Below are positions 5,559-5,611 of a DNA stretch of 5,611 nt, piece after piece. Where the stretch lies: the NCBI GenBank assembly GCA_003446295.1, contig DMBB01000017.1, forward strand, positions 1 through 5,611. Direction: 5' to 3'. The notes beneath the pieces were generated by a model. The model searched no databases. It was not told the DNA's origin and saw nothing but the letters and a program-made list of their open reading frames with translations. Position 1 is the first letter of the stretch, and the number at the start of each line of letters is the position of its first letter. This DNA comes from Erysipelotrichaceae bacterium (lineage in GTDB: Bacteria > Bacillota_I > Bacilli_A > Erysipelotrichales > Erysipelotrichaceae). The translations under genes were made by a program, and so were the position numbers.

Positions 5559-5611
5559 AATCCATATTATAGAACATATTCTTACCTGTTGGCTAGAGAT
5601 GGAATCCATAT
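5559..5611 (-). repeat. Pair of 9-bp direct repeats flanking the ftsE promoter
   Basis: ATATGGATT (minus strand) occurs at 5567-5559, overlapping the -10 box and predicted start, and again at 5611-5603, 44 bases upstream at the window edge. The spacing is close to four helical turns, so a regulator binding both copies is possible, but two 9-mers in AT-rich DNA may also be chance. No known operator was recognised. Confidence 0.3.
5566..5595 (-). promoter_or_regulatory. Probable housekeeping (SigA-type) promoter of the ftsEX cluster
   Basis: On the minus strand an exact TATAAT occupies 5571-5566. A weaker -35 candidate TAGCCA (5595-5590; 4 of 6 match to TTGACA) lies 18 bases upstream. The predicted start of transcription is near 5559. 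The -10 box is convincing; the -35 assignment is tentative because spacing and match are both off-optimal and only 69 bases upstream of ftsE are in view. Additional promoters further upstream, for example before a preceding gene, cannot be excluded. Confidence 0.6.

Noticed and set aside
5571..5582. Possible LexA (SOS) box in the ftsE promoter spacer
   Set aside because: The Bacillus-type site needs GAAC-N4-GTTC. Here the match is GAACATATTC, two bases short, so it does not fit despite resembling a half site.
1..5611. Search by eye for mobile elements, CRISPR arrays, tRNA/rRNA genes, riboswitches or a new defence-like system
   Set aside because: The window is filled almost end to end by conserved core genes in one direction. 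There are no long repeats, no transposase or integrase motifs, and no non-coding stretch above about 70 bases in which such elements could lie.

Overview
The window reads as one co-directional minus-strand cluster of five genes, in transcription order from right to left: ftsE, ftsX, a secreted coiled-coil M23 metallopeptidase, a membrane-anchored S41 (C-terminal processing) protease, and the first half of uvrB, which runs off the left edge. Four of the five genes overlap or nearly touch. The only internal gap is about 55 bases between the M23 gene and the S41 gene, and it holds a perfect hairpin. A promoter with an exact TATAAT box lies just upstream of ftsE. The plus strand carries no gene I can support; its long open frames are shadows of the minus-strand genes.

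The organism is most likely a member of the Bacillota with roughly balanced base composition (judged by eye, not counted). The reasons are strong AAGGAGG-type ribosome sites, the ftsE-ftsX-(hydrolase)-ctp-uvrB order that resembles the Bacillota neighbourhood, and an M23 protein with an ordinary Sec signal peptide. The UvrB sequence (for example ACIYAASDP where most bacteria have a CIYGLG-like stretch) and the M23 subtype recall Erysipelotrichales-like gut bacteria. That assignment is from memory and is only moderately supported.

Functionally, the first four genes form a cell-wall module. FtsE (cytoplasmic ATPase) and FtsX (four-helix membrane protein with a large outer loop) form the FtsEX complex, which in known bacteria switches on a coiled-coil peptidoglycan hydrolase or hydrolase activator outside the cell. 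The next gene encodes exactly such a coiled-coil protein, here ending in a LytM/M23 domain with all zinc and catalytic histidine positions intact, so the partner is predicted to be an enzyme itself rather than an EnvC-like inactive activator. The following S41 protease has a PDZ domain, an intact Ser-Lys-Gln set and a C-terminal peptidoglycan-binding-like domain, and may control the level of the hydrolase. uvrB (nucleotide excision repair) is joined to the end by an 8-base overlap with the protease gene.

I do not see a clearly new biological system. The points most worth following are the intact, cysteine-rich M23 partner of FtsEX, its adjacency to the S41 protease, the hairpin that splits the cluster, and the tie of uvrB to a division operon. 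No tRNA, rRNA, CRISPR, insertion sequence or attachment site was seen.
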